DNA of 6,855 nucleotides from Stigonema ocellatum SAG 48.90 = DSM 106950 (GCA_016903675.1 JADQBA010000272.1:1-6855), one strand, 5' to 3'. Positions 1-6,487 are shown, counted from the first letter of the stretch. Notes: generated from the letters alone by a model not told the origin. A program made the numbers and translations.

Positions 1-1271
1 TCTACAAGGGCTGTAAGCAATTGTTCCATAGCTGTATTTTTTATGTTATGGGCATTTGTATCAGGCAAAAGAGACTCTTGGTAACGACAAATAAAACACA
101 TCTTATCCTTGAGTGTTGCTACACCTATAAAAAGTGGTAGAGATTTTGATCCTGTAGCCATCAAATAAAGTTCCTGTAACTGTAATTTGCCAAACTGCTG
201 TTTAATATTTAAATTCCCCAGATTAGTAATTACAATATCAATTCCTCCTATATCTCTGGCATCTGAAGTTTTCTCACCTTTGTTAGAGTTACTAGATAAT
301 AAGGCTTTTGCTTTTAGTACATCGTCAAATAATTTTCCTTCTTCTACCACTTGATTGAGCTTATATTTAACTTCACGCGCTAAATCCCAAAAATCGGTCT
401 TCTGGCTTAATCGATGAGCGGTGACTGGTCGAGTAATGTATTCTCCCAGATTTTCGCCGACATGAATTGTCAAATAGTTGCGGATATTTACTGGTGTATG
501 ACACCTAAGAATAATCTCGTCAGGAGATTTTATTTCAGCAGCGATCGCTAAAAGAAATGCAGCACATAAAGCACCGTGAACCGAAGTTTTCTCGGCTCGA
601 GAGCGTTCTAAAATCTTGGTAGTTTCCGTAGAAGATAGCGTCCAATGAAACAGACGAAGTGGAAATGTTTCTGAAGTATTTAATTCCTGATTATTCTGAT
701 AATTTGCTGTTAATATGGACTCCGCTTCTATCGAATTATCTAAATCTTCCTCAACCCAATTTTTGGTAACATCAGGTATAATTTCATCAACAGGAGGCAA
801 GTCTGGTAAAAGCTCACGAGGGCTGTCTGGTTCACCAATAAATTGTAAGATATCTCGGATAAGATAAGCTCCTGATAAACCATCACCAATGCAATGATGA
901 AAAGTGATTATTAGGTTAGAAATATCAGGTGAGTGCAGCAACAATACGCGCAGCAGGGGTTCTTTACTCCAACTCAAAGGGTGACGTAATTCTTCTACCA
1001 TCTCCCGACACCAATGTTCTTCTCCTTGTCGCTCAATTACTCGTAGTGGAATAGGCGGAACATTTTCTTTGGAAAATTGTGGCTGATTTTGATGGTTAGT
1101 GACTATTTTTACTCTTAACCGAGAATGCCTCAGTTGTAGCCAAGTTAGAGCTTCAGTTAATAAATCAATGGTAAATGAGCCTTTAATAGTCACTGACAAG
1201 GTAACATTTTCCGGGCTGTTATTGTATGACAACCACATCAACTGTTCTGATGCTGTAAGAATGCGATTCAT
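1..1271 (-). CDS. PapA/condensation-domain acyltransferase, 3' end cut by window edge
   Basis: The minus strand is open from an ATG at 1269-1271 to the window edge (423 codons, no stop). The protein begins MNRILTASEQLMWLSYNN, the usual opening of PapA-like and alcohol-acetyltransferase proteins. Residues 125-131 read HHCIGDG, the HHxxxDG catalytic motif of the condensation/CoA-dependent acyltransferase superfamily, in which the second His is the general base. The C-terminal half carries a VNIRNYL stretch and later ITNLGNLNI, both typical of the second chloramphenicol-acetyltransferase-like lobe. Family members run to about 420-470 residues, so little is missing. Such enzymes move an acyl group from CoA or a carrier protein to an alcohol or amine, often in polyketide or lipid ester assembly; the substrate cannot be read here. 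It is probably cytosolic: I see no signal or membrane segment. No Shine-Dalgarno is visible. The start is supported by homology, and TAA lies 8 codons upstream in frame. A HIP1 site lies inside the gene at 541-548. Confidence 0.88.
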   Translation of the reverse strand, partial: MNRILTASEQLMWLSYNNSPENVTLSVTIKGSFTIDLLTEALTWLQLRHSRLRVKIVTNHQNQPQFSKENVPPIPLRVIERQGEEHWCREMVEELRHPLSWSKEPLLRVLLLHSPDISNLIITFHHCIGDGLSGAYLIRDILQFIGEPDSPRELLPDLPPVDEIIPDVTKNWVEEDLDNSIEAESILTANYQNNQELNTSETFPLRLFHWTLSSTETTKILERSRAEKTSVHGALCAAFLLAIAAEIKSPDEIILRCHTPVNIRNYLTIHVGENLGEYITRPVTAHRLSQKTDFWDLAREVKYKLNQVVEEGKLFDDVLKAKALLSSNSNKGEKTSDARDIGGIDIVITNLGNLNIKQQFGKLQLQELYLMATGSKSLPLFIGVATLKDKMCFICRYQESLLPDTNAHNIKNTAMEQLLTALV

Positions 1272-1284
1272 GGCAATTACAAGG

Positions 1285-1312
1285 ATTATAGTGTCTTATC
1301 TATGTGTGACTA
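1285..1312 (-). promoter_or_regulatory. Candidate promoter of the acyltransferase gene
   Basis: On the minus strand a perfect TATAAT (1285-1290) is preceded by TAGTCA (1307-1312, four of six bases matching TTGACA) with 16 bp between. The -35-like box lies inside the last codons of the truncated transposase. Only 13 bp separate the -10 box from the ATG at 1271, so the transcript would have a very short leader, which fits the lack of a Shine-Dalgarno. This is pattern evidence only; a single TATAAT in AT-rich DNA can be chance. Confidence 0.3.
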
Positions 1313-1685
1313 TATGTGGCGCAATATCACTACAACTCCACCTCGCCAACGGGATATCAAAATCCGTTGGTTTGCTACAAGCGAACGTTGTGACTTGTGC
1401 TTTTACAATCGCTTGAAATAGAAAAGGACGACCGGATGGTGGTGCTTCTTCCAGGCTAAGGGTTTGACACCAGCGTTTACGCCACTTACGTACAAGACCT
1501 GATGAACACCCTATTTCTCCTGCAATTTGAGCATCTGTCCAATCTGGATTTTCGTCAACTTTTAGTATGAGTTTTGCTCGTCTGACTTTGCTTTGACCTG
1601 TTTTACGCGCCAATGCTTGTTGCCGCAACAGCTTTTTTTCGTCTTCTGTCAGTTGCACTCTATAAGTTTTTTGCTTACCAATCAT
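1296..1685 (-). pseudogene. Truncated IS630-family transposase, N-terminal HTH part only
   Basis: This 129-codon frame starts at ATG 1683-1685 and ends at TAA 1296-1298. Residues 7-27 (YRVQLTEDEK and following), the helix-turn-helix region at about 33-75 (VRRAKLIL, AQIAGEIGCSSGLVRKWRKRW) and the linker SLEEAPPSGRP are the standard N-terminus of IS630/Tc1-mariner-type bacterial transposases. The following segment, ACSKPTDFDIPLARWS, also matches that family. The frame ends at HIVTHR, just where relatives continue into a GIV..IS..TV helix and then the DDE catalytic domain, so about 200 residues are missing. No DDE-like frame follows, because the acyltransferase begins 24 bp downstream in the same frame. 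It could still make a small DNA-binding protein, but an insertion-sequence remnant is more likely. Some IS630 elements split the transposase into two frames, but no second frame is present here. I saw no clear Shine-Dalgarno. Confidence 0.8.
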
Positions 1686-1798
1686 AGTGCTGAATGGTTG
1701 AAGGATGTTTACGTATGCTTACCCTACGTCAAAAGTTTTCCCTTGTCAATTCACTGAAGGTTTTATTCAGCTATAGGATTCAGACCCCTCATTTATAA

Positions 1799-1824
1799 GA
1801 GCCACCAAATTTTTAATTTGGCTC
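1799..1824. terminator. Possible bidirectional stem-loop, terminator-like
   Basis: The segments gagcc...aaatt and aatttggctc pair across a short T-rich loop, with a three-base bulge in the left arm. Read on the minus strand the hairpin is followed by TTATAAAT, a poor U-tract. It could help end transcription from the membrane-protein gene upstream (stop at 1936), but it lies over 100 bp past that stop. It may equally be part of a repeat. Confidence 0.25.
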
Positions 1825-1854
1825 CGTGCTTAAACCCAAGTTCCCTACGGTCAT

Positions 1855-1910
1855 GGGCGGAGGGCAGGAGCCAGAATTCCCGAATACATAGGTGCCTCCA
1901 GCCCTCTGCC
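1855..1910. repeat. Large imperfect stem-loop downstream of the membrane-protein gene
   Basis: Bases 1855-1872 pair with 1891-1910: GGC, a G.T wobble, GAGGGC, one mismatch, then GGAG with its complement, closing a loop of about 20 bases. The wobble is a better pair if the plus strand is transcribed, which leaves tttctt after the stem. In minus-strand transcripts the stem begins about 26 nt after the stop codon of the membrane-protein gene, so it could protect or end that mRNA, although no U-tract follows on that strand. It looks like a dispersed repeat or insertion-sequence end rather than a classical terminator. Confidence 0.4.
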
Positions 1911-1935
1911 TTTCTTCGATAAGCTCAAATAGAAA

Positions 1936-2496
1936 TTATTTAAAGTCAATGAATGGCCATAGAACTATGCCTATAACACACATCAAAACAAGCGCAATCA
2001 CAACAATTAAAGGATTAGGTAAAAATTTTCCTATCCACATCCAAACTACTTCGCCAAGGAATGGAAAAGCTAAACTACAGATTATGCCTATTATATTCGT
2101 GACACGTCGTCCAATCGGATTCGGAAAAGTTTTTAACTCAGATTTATAGTTGTCTTGCCCACGGCGTAAGGTACGCTCATCATCACGAATTGCTCGATGA
2201 GCAGCAATCACACCCAGTAATGTAGCAAAAGATGATCCAGTACCCACCACAACCATCGCCTGACGTAGTGTTGTTAATGTCGAAATAAACATTCTATGAG
2301 CTTCTGGGTTGGAGCTTGAAGCAGACAATGAAGTGGCTTCAGCACTAAGGGAAAAGCCGTAGGCAGTAAATAATAGCCCCTGTAAAGTAATCATCCACAT
2401 TATTCTCTGATTGACAAGGTTGTCTTCGTGTTCAATCTTGGCTCGAATACGATCGTAAAGACGTTCAACTTCCTCTTTCATCCATTTCTCAGGCAT
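1936..2496 (-). CDS. Hypothetical four-helix membrane protein
   Basis: This encodes 186 residues. The start ATG (2494-2496) has a clear ribosome binding site seven bases upstream. The first 30 residues are charged and probably helical (MPEKWMKEEVERLYDRIRAK), with HEDNLVNQR just before the membrane. Hydrophobic segments lie at about 32-50, 78-100, 133-155 and 160-182. The loop between helices 2 and 3 is strongly basic and acidic (HRAIRDDERTLRRGQDNYKSE), so it and the N-terminus are probably cytoplasmic. The pattern of an acidic-basic N-terminal helix, then NQR.MW....QGLLF.AYGF, then paired helices, recurs in small uncharacterised bacterial membrane proteins. I cannot assign a function. Neighbouring genes are on the same strand but hundreds of bases away, so it is probably transcribed alone. 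Confidence 0.85.
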   Translation of the reverse strand: MPEKWMKEEVERLYDRIRAKIEHEDNLVNQRIMWMITLQGLLFTAYGFSLSAEATSLSASSSNPEAHRMFISTLTTLRQAMVVVGTGSSFATLLGVIAAHRAIRDDERTLRRGQDNYKSELKTFPNPIGRRVTNIIGIICSLAFPFLGEVVWMWIGKFLPNPLIVVIALVLMCVIGIVLWPFIDFK

Positions 2497-2503
2497 GTTT
2501 TAA

Positions 2504-2508
2504 CTCCT
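2504..2508 (-). promoter_or_regulatory. Ribosome binding site of the membrane-protein gene
   Basis: The minus strand reads AGGAG seven bases before the ATG at 2494-2496. This is the only strong Shine-Dalgarno at a called start in the window, and it supports that start. Confidence 0.75.
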
Positions 2509-2607
2509 ATGCTTGACTCTAACGTGGATAAAGTGATATCTTGAACCAGCATCAAAAATCGGTCTTTTTTGCAAATATTGAAGGCTGAAGCCCTTTATTG
2601 GTCGTTG

Positions 2608-2622
2608 AAAAACCCGGTTTTT
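2608..2622. repeat. Short palindrome with an acccggt core
   Basis: The 15 bases aaaaacccggttttt form two 7-bp arms around one central base. The same aaacccggttt core forms one arm of the hairpin at 6525-6558, so both may derive from one dispersed cyanobacterial repeat family. Confidence 0.5.
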
Positions 2623-2709
2623 AGATCTTACTGAGAATGGTGCAATATCTGAGTAAACCTACAAAAGTAAAAATGGCGATTTCGGAAAAATAAATGCTCT
2701 TGAAGAAAT

Positions 2710-2838
2710 AAATTCTTTTGGTCTAATGATCGCCCACTACACAGCTTCACAATCTTCTGCTAAGAAAGTTTCACTAAATCTTCTAACTTCAATAAGTCTA
2801 ATTATTCAATAGCGATCTACCAAAAGTTTATCTTCCAT
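2710..2838 (-). pseudogene. Probable relic of a cyanobacterial Ser/Thr protein kinase N-terminus
   Basis: Read from ATG 2836-2838 in one frame, the minus strand gives MEDKLLVDRY, a TGA (2806-2808), then IIRLIEVRRFSETFLAED followed by CEAV, a TAG (2737-2739) and WAIIRPKEF. This follows, in order and spacing, the N-lobe of cyanobacterial Pkn2-type kinases: (L)L..RY.II..L, the glycine loop G.GGFG.TFLAED, then the V-K strand near the catalytic lysine. The glycine loop is degraded (EVRRFSET) and two stops interrupt the frame; nothing kinase-like continues past about 2700. I read it as a decayed fragment, not a working gene. The match rests on a remembered family consensus over about 40 residues, so chance resemblance is possible. 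Confidence 0.45.
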
Positions 2839-2953
2839 ATTATTTGAAAGTCTTTCTAAATTATAGATTTTATATTGGAATGCAGGCTCTCTATTTACTA
2901 ATCAAATCTAGAGCCAACAATTACGCATTATGTTACAAAGCTTCATAATCTGG

Positions 2954-3025
2954 GTGCGATGCCCTTTGGGCATGTCGAGTAGCGCTACAAGCGTCGCTAT
3001 CGCTTTGAAGATCGCGGCATCGCAC
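2954..3025. repeat. Compound palindromic repeat (REP/MITE-like)
   Basis: Outer arms gtgcgatgcc (2954-2963) and ggcatcgcac (3016-3025) are perfect 10-bp inverted repeats. Inside lie two further hairpins: atgccc-ttt-gggcat (2959-2973), which shares bases with the left outer arm, and tagcg (2980-2984) with cgcta (2995-2999). The 72-bp block can therefore fold as one cruciform or as separate hairpins. Such GC-rich mosaic palindromes in an AT-rich spacer are typical of dispersed repeats in Nostoc-like genomes. Confidence 0.7.
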
Positions 3026-3080
3026 ATTCTCAGCACATTCGTTCTTCACAACTTTATACGCGGGACTCACGGATGAAGCA

Positions 3081-3092
3081 CTTCGGTCGAAG
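3081..3092. repeat. Short hairpin
   Basis: The arms cttcg and cgaag flank a two-base centre. It is small and may be chance, but it lies next to the larger 3099-3131 stem-loop in the same repeat-rich spacer. Confidence 0.3.
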
Positions 3093-3098
3093 ACAACG

Positions 3099-3131
3099 AC
3101 GGTATCGCCGTATCGCCACCCAAGATACCGT
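3099..3131. repeat. Stem-loop downstream of the kinase frame
   Basis: Arms acggtatc (3099-3106) and gataccgt (3124-3131) are a perfect 8-bp inverted repeat around a 17-base loop; the loop itself repeats gtatcgcc. On the minus strand it lies 18 bases after the TAA at 3149-3151, where a terminator for the lipoprotein-kinase transcript would be expected, but no U-tract follows the stem. Confidence 0.4.
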
Positions 3132-3148
3132 ATAACATAACTTAACCT

Positions 3149-3337
3149 TTATATGCAGGAGTCATAGAGGTGAGCGATCGCCTGAATACAGAGTGCGATC
3201 GCACCCTGACGGGGCGACAAAAGGGCGCTTGATGCAGATAGAATAAGCTCCATAGCTCTTTGACCTCGTTGATAAAAGGGGCGCTTATTGCGATTTAATA
3301 TCATTAATTCGGCGACTAAATCTTTGTACGGCTCCAC
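3149..3337 (-). CDS. Hypothetical 62-codon frame, possibly the detached tail of the kinase gene
   Basis: This frame opens with GTG (3335-3337) and ends at TAA 3149-3151. I do not recognise the product. It starts EPYKDLVAELMILNRNKRPF, has a basic middle, and ends in a mildly hydrophobic, Ala-rich stretch. It has no ribosome binding site at the GTG or at the internal ATG codon 12, and two HIP1 sites lie in its 3' half. It is in the same frame as the histidine kinase: after the kinase TAG (3359-3361) the frame stays open for 69 codons to this stop. It may therefore be the end of a once-longer reading frame cut by one nonsense change rather than a gene of its own. Treat its expression as unproven. 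Confidence 0.25.
   Translation of the reverse strand: MEPYKDLVAELMILNRNKRPFYQRGQRAMELILSASSALLSPRQGAIALCIQAIAHLYDSCI
3174..3202. repeat. Two closely spaced HIP1 octamers
   Basis: The palindrome gcgatcgc occurs at 3174-3181 and 3195-3202. Further copies lie at 541-548, 4126-4133 and 4551-4558. HIP1 is greatly over-represented in most cyanobacterial genomes and is the main taxonomic clue here. Confidence 0.9.
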
Positions 3338-3358
3338 AAAGTTAACCCAATTTTCGAC

Positions 3359-5440
3359 CTATAGTCCAATATAAAAAGTGCTATGACGCCTTTCAATACG
3401 CCCAGCTTCTTTAACACGACCGACATATTTTTGTACTCCTTTCCGTTTGATTTGTTGTCCATTGCTATTTGTTTCTTGACCCACTTTCACCTGAATATTA
3501 AATTGAAAAGTTGAACCTTTTCCTAATTGACTTTCTACTGAAATATCACCTCCCATCAGTTGTACAAATTTGCGACTTATTGCTAAACCTAAACCTGTAC
3601 CTTCCTGCATCTTTTTTCCCGCTTGTCCTTGGGTAAAGGCTTCAAATAATGTTGGCAATTCTGCGGCTGCAATGCCTACACCTGTATCACGAACCATAAA
3701 ATTAAGGGTAAAAACATCTTCTGTTCTTTCATTTTCATTAACTACAGTCAAAGTAATAAATCCATGTTGGGTAAATTTAATCGCATTACTTAATAAATTA
3801 ATTAACACTTGATGAAGTTTGACGGCATCGGTGTAGATATGACGCGGGACATTTTCACTTCGTTCAAATATCAATTTTAATCCCGCATTACTTGCCCTCA
3901 AATGAAGCATATTTTCTAAATTATCCAGTAATAGATACAAATCAAAATCGCTAGGATTCAGAGTTGTTTTACCTGCTTCGACTTTAGACAAATCCAGAAC
4001 ATTATTAATTAGTGTGAGTAAATAATTACCATTACGATAGATGATACCTGCATTTTCATATTGGTCTGCGGGGAGATTGTTAGCGCGTACCATCAATTGA
4101 GAAAAGCCGAGAATAGCATTGAGAGGCGATCGCAATTCATGACTCATGTTGGCAATAAAAGAACTTTTAGCTTGATTAGCAACTTCTGCTTTTTCTTTAG
4201 CAATGACTAACTCGGCTGTTCTCTCCTGTACCCGTTGTTCCAAATTTTCAAAAGATGTTTGTAACTGAAGTGCCATGTTGTTAAACGATTTTGCCAGTTG
4301 ACCTATTTCGTCTTTTGAGCTAATTTTGGCGCGGATATCTAAGTTACCTGCGGTAAACTGGAAAACTATATTGGTAAGGTAAATTATTGGCCTTGTTAGC
4401 AGTTGCCCAGTGGCAAAAGCGATGATTGTCACTACTCCAGCGATAAATACAAATAGAAACTTTGCGTTACGAAGTTGCTTTTCTACAGGTGCTAGGGCAA
4501 CAGCAAGGGGCTGTGCGAACAACACAGACCAAGGTTTATATTTTAAACGAGCGATCGCAATCAGATTAACCTGATTACCTGTTGCTTCCAAAGATCCAAT
4601 TAAATACGACTGTTTATTATCCAATGCTTCCTTAAGTTTTGACTCATTAGTTGCCAATTCTTTGACAGGAGAATTAGGCAAACGCCCTTCCCCTTGCAGT
4701 TGAGTTACAACCTCGGAAGCCAGAGGCACAATTGATTTAAAAATCAGTTTTGGTACACTGCTATGTGCCAGATAAATATTATTTTCATCTAAAAGAATAG
4801 CAAAAGATTTTGCCCCTGCCCGTTCAGTTTGTCGAGTTACTAACTGCTGGACAACAGTAGCATTGTATGAAACACGCAATACACCCAATATATTTCCCTT
4901 GGCATTGCGAACCGGACTGCTAAAAAAGAGGGTAACAAGGTTAGGAATTGTCGGCGACTGCTTCATGCTAGAAACAAACGGTAACCCAGTTTGCACTGGT
5001 TTTTTAAAATAATCTTGAACTGATTCATCTTCGCTAACGTTCAGTGTATGTGTATCCAATACATTTTTCCCGTTTAAGTCGAGCAAAGCATAGGAGAGAA
5101 TATTGACCATATCTTTGCGACTGAGACGGATTAATGTTTCTGTTGCCAATTGCATTTCGGGGCTGTCATCTCGCTGTTTTGGAGTTAGGCTAAGGTAGCG
5201 TGCCAAACCTGGTAAAATCGCCTCTACGCGCACGGAATTGAGATTTCCATCAATAAAGGCATCTATTCTGTTAGCGGTTTCGTTAGCCGCCGCAGATAGG
5301 GCTTGTTTTGCGTTATCCGTTAGTGCTTTTTCAGTTGTCTGTTTGTTGATAAATGCCAATAACAGCAATGGAATCAAAGCCACAATCAGAAAAGAGGCGA
5401 TCAACTTTGTACGGATGCTGCCCAAAACAGAGTGCTGCAT
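3359..5440 (-). CDS. Membrane sensor histidine kinase (dCache-HAMP-HisKA-HATPase), receiver absent
   Basis: The protein has 693 residues. A membrane helix lies at about 12-32, followed by a periplasmic dCache-type sensor (about 35-315) and a second helix (about 327-348). A HAMP domain (about 347-400, with DEIGQLAKSFNNMA) and a coiled coil (396-425) come next. The HisKA domain carries the phospho-acceptor His434 in FIANMSHELRSPLN. The HATPase_c domain has its N box at 541-557 (Asn552), G1 DTGVGI at 585-590 and G2 GTGLGLA at 614-620. All catalytic residues look intact, so it should autophosphorylate in response to a periplasmic or membrane signal. Similar cyanobacterial kinases continue after the GQETNS..KRK linker into a receiver domain. 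Here the sequence changes at about residue 668 to a basic tail ending FYIGL, so phosphotransfer must go to a separate regulator. ATG 5438-5440 is 9 bp after the upstream lipoprotein stop, indicating an operon; no Shine-Dalgarno is evident, so translational coupling is likely. Confidence 0.95.
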   Translation of the reverse strand: MQHSVLGSIRTKLIASFLIVALIPLLLLAFINKQTTEKALTDNAKQALSAAANETANRIDAFIDGNLNSVRVEAILPGLARYLSLTPKQRDDSPEMQLATETLIRLSRKDMVNILSYALLDLNGKNVLDTHTLNVSEDESVQDYFKKPVQTGLPFVSSMKQSPTIPNLVTLFFSSPVRNAKGNILGVLRVSYNATVVQQLVTRQTERAGAKSFAILLDENNIYLAHSSVPKLIFKSIVPLASEVVTQLQGEGRLPNSPVKELATNESKLKEALDNKQSYLIGSLEATGNQVNLIAIARLKYKPWSVLFAQPLAVALAPVEKQLRNAKFLFVFIAGVVTIIAFATGQLLTRPIIYLTNIVFQFTAGNLDIRAKISSKDEIGQLAKSFNNMALQLQTSFENLEQRVQERTAELVIAKEKAEVANQAKSSFIANMSHELRSPLNAILGFSQLMVRANNLPADQYENAGIIYRNGNYLLTLINNVLDLSKVEAGKTTLNPSDFDLYLLLDNLENMLHLRASNAGLKLIFERSENVPRHIYTDAVKLHQVLINLLSNAIKFTQHGFITLTVVNENERTEDVFTLNFMVRDTGVGIAAAELPTLFEAFTQGQAGKKMQEGTGLGLAISRKFVQLMGGDISVESQLGKGSTFQFNIQVKVGQETNSNGQQIKRKGVQKYVGRVKEAGRIERRHSTFYIGL

Positions 5441-5449
5441 GGCTTTAAA

Positions 5450-6454
5450 CTAGGAGGGAGGGTTCAAGAAAGAAGAATTGAACAAACTTTTTAGCTCAGG
5501 AATGCGCGTCACGTTTCCAGAGCGAATAAAAAAGTCTGCATAGATCTTGGCAGTTTTGTAAATGGAGTTAGGGTTGCTAAATTGAAATAGTTTTTGATTT
5601 TCACCTAAATCAGTTAGGTTTATTCCCTCCAAAGAGAGTGTATTGCTAGGAATTTTTAACGCTTTGCTGATGATAGCATTTCCTTCCTGAACGTTTGCTT
5701 TCCAGTAGGCCGCAGCTTGCAGCCATCCTCGCACAAATCCACGAATGTCTTCGGGGCGATGGCGGATTATATCACCGCGAAAGATAATCATATCTAAAAT
5801 CAAGCCAGGGGTTTGTTTGCTGGTAAATAGGATATGTCCCCCTAATTTAATAGCTTCAGAAAGATAGGGTTCCCAAGTGTGTCCGGCTTGGATAGCATTA
5901 TTTTTCAGGCGTTGAGGAATTTCTAAAGCCTCTAATTTAACCAAGTTCACATTATCGCTGCTTAAGTTGGCAGTTTTCAACATCTCAGTCACAAAAACTT
6001 CGCTAAAACCGCCTAGATTTGCACCCAGCTTTTTCCCTTTCAAGTCAGCGACGGTTTTTATTTGTGATTGGGCCAATACCACATCTGCTCCTGTTGATTC
6101 ATCTATAACGAGCACGCCTTGTATATCTGGATTTGTGGCACTCAAGATTATAAAAGTTCCCAAGGTAGATATCATACCATCATACTTACCCGCACTGAAA
6201 TTTGCTATTTCCAATTGGACGTATCGTTTATAAATTAGTTCAACATCTACCCCTTGGGCTTTGAAGAATCCTTTTTCTTGAGCAATGATGCCGGAATGCT
6301 CCCCAACAAAAGATGCCAATTCCACTTTCAAGGGAGGGCGTTTAAATTCGGTCGGTGCTGAAGCATGACAAGCAAATAGCAAATAGGCGGTAATGAGAAA
6401 AAGACTAACGTCTCTAAGTAATTTAGGCATAGAATATTTTGTATTTTTAATCAT
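5450..6454 (-). CDS. SsuA/NMT1-type substrate-binding lipoprotein
   Basis: The protein has 334 residues. A basic N-terminus and hydrophobic stretch (about 16-28) end in a lipobox, LFAC, with Cys29 as the likely lipidated residue, so it should be tethered on the periplasmic side. The mature part follows the NMT1/THI5/SsuA-TauA binding-protein plan: LKVELASFVGEHSGIIAQEKGFFKAQGVDVELI (43-75), DGMISTLGT (92-100), the hinge segment VADLKGKKLGANLGGFSE (135-152) and HTWEPYLSEA (192-201). The WEP(Y) signature is common in this family, whose known ligands include sulfonates, nitrate/cyanate and pyrimidine precursors; the ligand here is unknown. No permease or ATPase gene lies in the window. The next gene is a sensor kinase 9 bp downstream, which suggests a sensing role or a link to a transporter elsewhere. 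Start: ATG 6452-6454 is used; ATG at codon 9 (6428-6430) would also leave a complete signal peptide. Neither has a clear Shine-Dalgarno. Confidence 0.92.
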   Translation of the reverse strand: MIKNTKYSMPKLLRDVSLFLITAYLLFACHASAPTEFKRPPLKVELASFVGEHSGIIAQEKGFFKAQGVDVELIYKRYVQLEIANFSAGKYDGMISTLGTFIILSATNPDIQGVLVIDESTGADVVLAQSQIKTVADLKGKKLGANLGGFSEVFVTEMLKTANLSSDNVNLVKLEALEIPQRLKNNAIQAGHTWEPYLSEAIKLGGHILFTSKQTPGLILDMIIFRGDIIRHRPEDIRGFVRGWLQAAAYWKANVQEGNAIISKALKIPSNTLSLEGINLTDLGENQKLFQFSNPNSIYKTAKIYADFFIRSGNVTRIPELKSLFNSSFLNPPS

Positions 6455-6487
6455 TGCTGATCAAAGATTCAACTAAATCAAAGTTAC

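Larger units (their letters stand above)
1686..1935. other. Intergenic stretch with inverted repeats, no gene seen
   Basis: I see no coding frame worth calling in these 250 bp. They hold two stem-loops (listed separately) and a short imperfect palindrome, acgta (1711-1715) with tacgt (1725-1729), just upstream of the transposase start. That palindrome might belong to the old insertion-sequence end or to its promoter region. TTTTGACG is present on the minus strand near 1726-1733, but no good -10 box follows at proper spacing. Confidence 0.5.
2509..3148. other. Long gene-poor stretch with a kinase relic and repeats
   Basis: No intact gene is visible on either strand. From left to right it holds a short palindrome around 2608-2622, a probable decayed Ser/Thr kinase start (about 2710-2838), a compound palindromic repeat (2954-3025) and two smaller hairpins (3081-3092 and 3099-3131). 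A 48-codon plus-strand frame starting at 2930 runs straight through the palindromes and is not believed. Upstream of the membrane-protein gene, TTGATG lies on the minus strand at a suitable distance, but only a poor -10 (TTTATC) follows, so no promoter is called. Confidence 0.5.

Noticed and set aside
1099..1416. 105-codon plus-strand frame
   Set aside because: It lies antisense to the start of the acyltransferase and the end of the transposase remnant, both of which have recognisable motifs; the product is not protein-like.
1855..1910. Riboswitch or structured RNA upstream of a gene
   Set aside because: The hairpin is downstream of the only nearby expressed gene, shows no known aptamer pattern and resembles a simple repeat.
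1892..2149. 85-codon plus-strand frame
   Set aside because: It is antisense to the C-terminal helices of the membrane-protein gene, which has a good ribosome binding site and coherent membrane segments.
2930..3076. 48-codon plus-strand frame from ATG 2930
   Set aside because: It runs through the compound palindrome, has no ribosome binding site and gives no recognisable protein.
3570..3812. 80-codon plus-strand frame
   Set aside because: It is antisense to the ATP-binding domain of the histidine kinase, whose motifs are intact.
5238..5453. 71-codon plus-strand frame, and an aggaggg run near 5452-5460
   Set aside because: The frame is antisense to the kinase N-terminus. The SD-like run is on the plus strand at the end of that frame and is the complement of the last codons of the lipoprotein gene, with no plus-strand gene to serve.
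5967..6233. 88-codon plus-strand frame
   Set aside because: It is antisense to the conserved hinge region of the binding protein.
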